A stretch of DNA of 54,380 nucleotides from assembly GCA_964370115.1 (NCBI GenBank), contig CAYJIA010000010.1:1-54380 (forward strand), given 5' to 3'. Shown here piece by piece: positions 49,844 through 54,380 of the stretch. This DNA is from SIG603 sp964370115 (lineage in GTDB: Bacteria; Bacillota; Clostridia; Oscillospirales; Acutalibacteraceae). A program made the translations under genes and the position numbers. Every line of letters begins with the position of its first letter. Positions within the stretch are counted from its first letter, which is position 1. The notes beneath the pieces were generated by a model. That model was not told the DNA's origin, did not search any database, and saw only the letters and a list, made by a program, of their open reading frames with translations.

Positions 49844-51160
49844 TTATCCCCTTGGCAATTTTACAACTGCCTCAAATACTTCATTTTCAAAATTTATCTC
49901 AAATTTACCTTTTAATATTTTTACAAGTTCAAAAACTATCGATAGACCAAGCCCCGATGAATCCTTTTTGCCGTTATTGTCGGCTATATACATCCTTTTT
50001 GTAAGCATAGATATTTTATCGCTAATTTTTTCATCGGTAAAATTTTTTATACTTATGGAAATTTCATCGTTTTTCATATCGGTTTTAATAGAAATTTCTC
50101 CGTTTTTGCGCCCGTATTTCACTGCATTGCTTATCAAATTATCTATTATCCTGTGGAATTTTTCCGCATCTATATATGAAATTAATTCTTCATTTGAATA
50201 CTGACAATCAATGTTCTCAACCCTCATCTCGAGCACTTGACCCAAGACTATATTTACATCGAGCTTTTGTAAATTTGTCGGAACATCGCCGCTGATTAAC
50301 CTGCTGTAAAGGAACAAATCATTTATAAGTTTTTCAAGCCTTACACCATTTTCTCGTGCTATATTTATATATGAGTATAGCTCTTCATTTTCTGTCAATT
50401 TACTTTTGGCTATGTCTAAATATCCGTTAATTGACGTAAGTGGTGTTCTTAAATCATGTGACAAATTCGTTATAAGTAACCTTTGGCTAATCTCATCTTC
50501 ACGCTCTTTTGTAATCCTGTTATGAATATTATCACCCATTAAATTTATACTTTGCGCAAGACTTGCAAGCTCGTTTTTACCCACTATAGGAATTTTATGC
50601 AAAATATCACTCTTAGAAATCTTTTTAATTCCCTTTTCGATTGTTTTAATATAGGATAATTCCTCAAATATCAAAAACAATGCAATCGCCGAGAAAATCA
50701 GCACGGTAATAACACCTGAAATTACATAATATACATTGGCTGTAAATTCAATATTGTGCGAGTTTATTACCAAAAAACCATCTACATCAAAAAAATTTAT
50801 ATCAAAAACTTGTTGATCATCTAAAAGTTTTGAAGCGTAAGAGTTTTCGTATTCATCATAAAGTTCGTTTTCCTCATAACTAAAGAAATACACTGTATAC
50901 GCAGAGTCTTCGCTGACAAATTCGCTATTTCTTGCTTGAACCAACGTTAAATTTTCTGTCTCTACAATTTCTTTTATCTCACTTGCAAGAGAATTTATTT
51001 CATCTCTTTTTGTATCGTGAAACTTAGAGTTTTGAAATGCAGCTATATACTCGGAAAAGTTGAGCAACAAGAAAAACACTAACAAACTTATTATTATAGC
51101 GATAATCATACGCAAGAGTATGGACATATTAAGTGAATGTGCTATGTTTTTAATCGACAC
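49844..51160 (-). CDS. Membrane sensor histidine kinase (VanS/PhoR-like)
   Basis: The 438-residue kinase has two membrane helices (about 14-38 and 142-166) around an extracytoplasmic sensor region, a HAMP-like linker, the phosphoacceptor histidine in NLSHDLRTPLTSINGYLDIAK, the N box NLISNAVKYG and the G box DSSGLGLSI. The start was placed at the GTG at 51160, 8 bases after GGGGAG, giving VSIKNIAHSLN; another GTG lies 9 bases upstream without proper spacing. It overlaps the end of the response regulator gene by 11 bases. Confidence 0.9.
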   Translation of the reverse strand: MSIKNIAHSLNMSILLRMIIAIIISLLVFFLLLNFSEYIAAFQNSKFHDTKRDEINSLASEIKEIVETENLTLVQARNSEFVSEDSAYTVYFFSYEENELYDEYENSYASKLLDDQQVFDINFFDVDGFLVINSHNIEFTANVYYVISGVITVLIFSAIALFLIFEELSYIKTIEKGIKKISKSDILHKIPIVGKNELASLAQSINLMGDNIHNRITKEREDEISQRLLITNLSHDLRTPLTSINGYLDIAKSKLTENEELYSYINIARENGVRLEKLINDLFLYSRLISGDVPTNLQKLDVNIVLGQVLEMRVENIDCQYSNEELISYIDAEKFHRIIDNLISNAVKYGRKNGEISIKTDMKNDEISISIKNFTDEKISDKISMLTKRMYIADNNGKKDSSGLGLSIVFELVKILKGKFEINFENEVFEAVVKLPRG

Positions 51161-51830
51161 GATACCCACTCCCCCATACAGTTTTTATATATTTTGGATT
51201 TGAAATGTCGTCCTCTAATTTGCTTCGTAAATTTCTAATATGCACCGATACGGTACTCTCAGCGTTTAAAACACTCTCTTCACCCCAAACATTTTGATAT
51301 ATTTGGTCAAGGCTAAATACTCGTTTCCTATTTTTCAAAAATAATTCAAGTATTGAAAATTCAATTTTTGTAAGTTTAACTTGCTCACCATTTTTCAGTA
51401 GAGTTTTCGCTGATAAATTCACTATCAAGTCATCAAGAATAATCTCATCGTCATTACTTAGAGGTTCCCCATACACTCTATATCGCCTTATATTCGCCTT
51501 TACCCTAGAAATTAAATCAATAGGATTAAACGGCTTTGTTATATAGTCATCTGCACCCGATGAAAATCCCGTAAACTTGTCCATATCTTCAGATTTTGCC
51601 GTAAGAAATATTATAGGCATATTAAATTTCTCTCGCATTTTAAGACAAGTATCAACTCCGTTTAGCCTTGGCATCATAGAGTCAAGTAGGACTAAGTCAA
51701 AGCTGTCGTCAATTTTTTCTAATGCCTCAACACCATCCTCGGCTTCAATAATTTCATAGTTATCATTTTGCAAAAATATTTTAACAAGATTTCTAATATC
51801 AAACTCGTCATCAACCAGTAAAATTTTCAT
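51150..51830 (-). CDS. OmpR/PhoB-family response regulator
   Basis: The 226-residue regulator has a receiver domain with Asp7, Asp8 and phosphoacceptor Asp50 (VLLDSMMP), the Thr in FLTAKSED and Lys in ITKPF. A winged-helix DNA-binding domain follows (KLTKIEFSILELFLKNRKRVFSLDQIYQNVWG and VSVHIRNLRSKLEDD type motifs). The ATG at 51830 is used in place of a GTG 6 bases upstream. It is paired with the kinase gene that follows. It may control the surface-glycan genes downstream; no operator was identified. Confidence 0.93.
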   Translation of the reverse strand: MKILLVDDEFDIRNLVKIFLQNDNYEIIEAEDGVEALEKIDDSFDLVLLDSMMPRLNGVDTCLKMREKFNMPIIFLTAKSEDMDKFTGFSSGADDYITKPFNPIDLISRVKANIRRYRVYGEPLSNDDEIILDDLIVNLSAKTLLKNGEQVKLTKIEFSILELFLKNRKRVFSLDQIYQNVWGEESVLNAESTVSVHIRNLRSKLEDDISNPKYIKTVWGSGYRVD

Positions 51831-51867
51831 TTTCACATTACCTCAATCATATAAATTTACTCAAAAC

Positions 51868-51897
51868 ATTATAACACATATGATATAAAAAAGTAAA
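51868..51897 (-). promoter_or_regulatory. Probable promoter of the two-component operon
   Basis: On the minus strand TTTACT (51892..51897) and a perfect TATAAT (51868..51873) with an extended TG are separated by 18 bases. Confidence 0.55.
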
Positions 51898-51973
51898 ATT
51901 TTATTTCATATTTGCATCTGTTCACAAATTGTATCATAGCTTTATTTTATTTGACTTTTTTACCAATTCACTA

Positions 51974-52002
51974 TGGACTTTTACTTATTTCTATGTTATA
52001 TT
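51974..52002 (+). promoter_or_regulatory. Probable promoter of the GGDEF-EAL gene
   Basis: TGGACT (51974..51979) and TATATT (51997..52002) are separated by 17 bases, with an extended -10 TG. It lies inside the longest possible frame and supports the start at 52051. Confidence 0.45.
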
Positions 52003-52050
52003 TTTAGTGAAACGTATTTGTCAGTTTTTGTCGGAATTGGAGGATGTGAA

Positions 52051-54285
52051 ATGAAGTTGATTTCTAAGTTATCAAAACCTACTAAAGTATCGCATGTGAT
52101 ATCAGCAGTTTTGATTGCTCTTTTCATCTTTTTCAGTATGGATTTATACCAAAAAAACATAGAAAGAGATCTTCAATCTTCAATTGACACTACATTAAAC
52201 GAAATTTCAAAACAACAAAAATTCGGCTTAGACAATTTTATTGAATATAATATTGTTCAACTCGAAAACATCTCCACTTATGTTGCAACAAACTTTGAAG
52301 GTAATGACTTTGTAAGCAATCAGTCCGAAATTTCAAATTATATTAACTCCCTTAAAGATAAACTTCCCTATGAACATGTATTTTTGTGGCTTGGTGACAA
52401 GCAGTATATAGATTCAGTTGGCCTTCACACGCTTGAAAGCGATTTAGCCTTACCAGATGAAAAAAATTATGTTTCAAATGCACTTTTCTCTCCGTTTACT
52501 GACGATAATTGCACGTTATTTACAACTCCAATTTACGATGAAAAAAATAATATTACCGCACATGTCATCATAGAAATTTCAAGTGAAAGCATCAGTGCTT
52601 TACTTCTTTCTTCATTTGTAGACACTGGAATAACTGCAATTTTTGACGACACCGGCGGAGTTGTTGCCACAACCGATAATGACGACGGCATTTTGCCTGG
52701 CACAAACATATATAATTTATTCCCACAAATCACTTTTGAAGATGGAATAAACGAAAGTAATATTTTATATATTTTAAAATCTGGTGAAGATGAAAGTATT
52801 ATGTCCTATTCTATGGACAATATTGAAAGATATTTCAAATACCTACCTTTAAATTTTACAGACTGGGCCTTAATCGTTTCTGTTCCAGAATCTGCAATTT
52901 CAGCAAATGCAAACTCTATTCTATTTAACACTACACTTTTCACTGTAGAAATTTTAATAATTTTACTCATTACTTGGTTTAGAATTTTAACATTGAATAG
53001 TAAATACAATAAAAAACTTTCTAAAGCTGCATATTACGATGAACTTACAGGCCTTATGAATGAGAAAAAATTCAAAATGGAGATGGAAAAAGCATTAAAA
53101 CGCAACCGCAACACAAACTACTCCATTTTAAAACTCGATATTATTAATTTTAAGGTTGCAAATAAAATACTAGGTTATATTATAGGTGACCAAATAATAA
53201 AAACTGTAGCGAGCACTAAGATTACTGCAAATGAAAATGTCTTTTTGACCAGAGTTTCAGCAGATGAATTCTTATTGTTTGGCCCTCAAAAAGAATTAAT
53301 TGACTTGCAAAAAATTAAGAGTATTTATGAAACCGATGTAAATAATAAAATCTATGATTTATGCGGTCGTAAATTTAAGTTTAGATACAGTAGATATCAA
53401 ATTCCTTATGGTGATATAAATATTGACGAAATTGTTGATACTATCACAATAACTCATAGTTTCTGCAAAGCTAAAAACTATGATGGAATATTCGATTATA
53501 ACGAGGACATAAGAAACAAACTACTTCGCACGGCTTATATATGTGAAATTATGGAAGAAGCACTTAATAACAATGAATACAAAGTCTTCTTACAGCCAAA
53601 AAATGACCTTAAAGACAACAGTGTTTGTGGCGCAGAGGCGCTTGTTAGATGGCAAAGGCCAAGTGGAGAGTTTATTTATCCAAATGAATTTATCCCTGTT
53701 TTTGAGCAAGAAGGATTTATCATTGAGCTTGACAAATACATGCTTCGTGGCGTGTGTAATATTTTAAAAAGATTTAAAGAAAACGGACGAAAGCTTGTTC
53801 CAATTTCAGTTAACTTTTCAAGGTTACATATGCTTGATGAAAGATTTATAAGTGACCTTACCGAAATTGTTGACGAATACGACCTCCCCCATAATCTGAT
53901 TGAAATTGAAATGACCGAAACTTCTATGATAGACAATGCAGAAAACTTCAAGAAATTATTCCAAGAATTACATAACATAGGGTTTTCACTTTCGATGGAC
54001 GACTTTGGTGCAGGGTATTCTTCCCTTGCCCTACTGTCGGAGCTAAGCTTTGATACGCTTAAAATAGACAAGAGCCTACTCGACGAAGTCGCCACCTCAA
54101 GCAAACGTGCAGTAGTTATTGAAACCATGCTTAGCATGGCTAAATCTCTTTCGCTAAAAACAGTTTGTGAGGGTGTTGAGACTAAAGAGCAAGTTGAGTT
54201 TTTGAAAAATGCAGATTGCGATGTCGCACAAGGCTATTATTTTGCAAAACCAATGCCAAATGAAGAGTTTGAAAAACTTTTATAA
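52051..54285 (+). CDS. Membrane-bound GGDEF-EAL cyclic di-GMP phosphodiesterase
   Basis: The 744-residue protein has a membrane helix (about 13-32), an extracytoplasmic Cache-like sensor (about 33-285), a second helix (about 288-310), a GGDEF-like domain (about 325-480) and a C-terminal EAL domain (about 500-744). GGDEF reads SADEF at 403-407, so cyclase activity is probably lost. The EAL domain keeps EALVRW (Glu529), NFSRLHM, EMTETSM, DDFGAGYSS (650-658), KIDKSLL, CEGVET and QGYYFAKP, so hydrolysis of cyclic di-GMP is likely. The ATG at 52051, preceded by GGAGG, replaces an ATG 78 bases upstream, where the promoter lies. Confidence 0.88.
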   Translation: MKLISKLSKPTKVSHVISAVLIALFIFFSMDLYQKNIERDLQSSIDTTLNEISKQQKFGLDNFIEYNIVQLENISTYVATNFEGNDFVSNQSEISNYINSLKDKLPYEHVFLWLGDKQYIDSVGLHTLESDLALPDEKNYVSNALFSPFTDDNCTLFTTPIYDEKNNITAHVIIEISSESISALLLSSFVDTGITAIFDDTGGVVATTDNDDGILPGTNIYNLFPQITFEDGINESNILYILKSGEDESIMSYSMDNIERYFKYLPLNFTDWALIVSVPESAISANANSILFNTTLFTVEILIILLITWFRILTLNSKYNKKLSKAAYYDELTGLMNEKKFKMEMEKALKRNRNTNYSILKLDIINFKVANKILGYIIGDQIIKTVASTKITANENVFLTRVSADEFLLFGPQKELIDLQKIKSIYETDVNNKIYDLCGRKFKFRYSRYQIPYGDINIDEIVDTITITHSFCKAKNYDGIFDYNEDIRNKLLRTAYICEIMEEALNNNEYKVFLQPKNDLKDNSVCGAEALVRWQRPSGEFIYPNEFIPVFEQEGFIIELDKYMLRGVCNILKRFKENGRKLVPISVNFSRLHMLDERFISDLTEIVDEYDLPHNLIEIEMTETSMIDNAENFKKLFQELHNIGFSLSMDDFGAGYSSLALLSELSFDTLKIDKSLLDEVATSSKRAVVIETMLSMAKSLSLKTVCEGVETKEQVEFLKNADCDVAQGYYFAKPMPNEEFEKLL

Positions 54286-54300
54286 TAAAAAACAAATACA

Positions 54301-54333
54301 AAAAATTGAGTGGAAATTTTCACTCGATTTTTT
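54301..54333 (+). terminator. Terminator after the GGDEF-EAL gene
   Basis: TTGAGTG and CACTCGA (one G-T pair) surround 8 bases and are followed by TTTTTT, 20 bases after the stop codon. The remaining bases to the end of the window (54334-54380) show nothing recognisable. Confidence 0.75.
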
Positions 54334-54380
54334 ACAATAATAAAATTCTTCACAAAAAAACTCCCCACATATTTTTGTAG

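Noticed and set aside
51973..52050. N-terminal 26 residues of the GGDEF-EAL frame
   Set aside because: GGAGG lies directly before the ATG at 52051, and a probable promoter lies inside the upstream part.
1..54380. tRNA or rRNA genes, CRISPR arrays, insertion sequences, prophage or origin
   Set aside because: No repeat-spacer pattern, transposase, integrase, cloverleaf, rRNA-like segment or cluster of DnaA boxes was found by eye.

Overview
The window is AT-rich chromosomal DNA from an endospore-forming Firmicute of class Clostridia. The evidence for this is a complete gerA-type germinant receptor operon, the gene orders rplT-rpmI-infC, topA-trmFO-plsX-rnc-smc-ftsY and yhbY-nadD-yqeK-rsfS-leuS, purine-rich GGAGG ribosome binding sites, and a PcrA-type helicase with an insertion after motif I that I associate with Oscillospiraceae-like Clostridia (lineage is inference). 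No tRNA, rRNA, CRISPR array, transposase or phage gene was seen.

Layout. 1-2.1 kb (+): an acyltransferase-like gene overlapping a zinc-ribbon membrane protein gene. 2.1-4 kb: interspersed palindromic repeats and a PASTA-domain pseudokinase (-). 4-7.1 kb (-): a three-gene ABC exporter and a cysteine-rich DUF1540 protein. 7.2-25.5 kb (-): an almost gapless run of 16 genes from topA to an HD-GYP protein, covering tRNA modification, phospholipid precursor synthesis, RNA processing, chromosome condensation, SRP receptor, NAD synthesis, ribosome assembly and leucyl-tRNA charging. 25.6-29 kb (-): dprA, an rRNA methyltransferase, and infC-rpmI-rplT behind a strong promoter and an L20-type attenuator. 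29-35 kb: a MATE transporter (+), pcrA (-), asnB (+). 35-40.2 kb: the gerA operon (-) divergent from a DUF421/DUF4363 pair (+), then a GNAT enzyme. 40.2-42.9 kb (-): an Lsa-like ABC-F ribosome-protection gene and an APH-fold kinase behind a leader-peptide attenuator. 43-46.5 kb: an esterase and OFA-family transporter (-), divergent from a second MATE gene (+). 46.5-51.9 kb (-): UDP-galactopyranose mutase, a flippase-like membrane protein, a family 2 glycosyltransferase and a two-component system. 52-54.3 kb (+): a membrane GGDEF-EAL protein.

The least ordinary parts are these: the zinc-ribbon/PASTA pseudokinase that has lost every catalytic landmark; the MLVK leader-peptide attenuator controlling an ABC-F/kinase pair; two genes that seem to use AUU start codons (infC, as is classical, and a radical SAM gene whose iron-sulphur motif lies upstream of every ATG, GTG or TTG); and the forespore-type promoter between gerA and the DUF421/DUF4363 pair. 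Several starts were moved from the longest reading frame to codons supported by a Shine-Dalgarno sequence or promoter; each entry says so. All functional calls come from reading motifs by eye; no database search was run.
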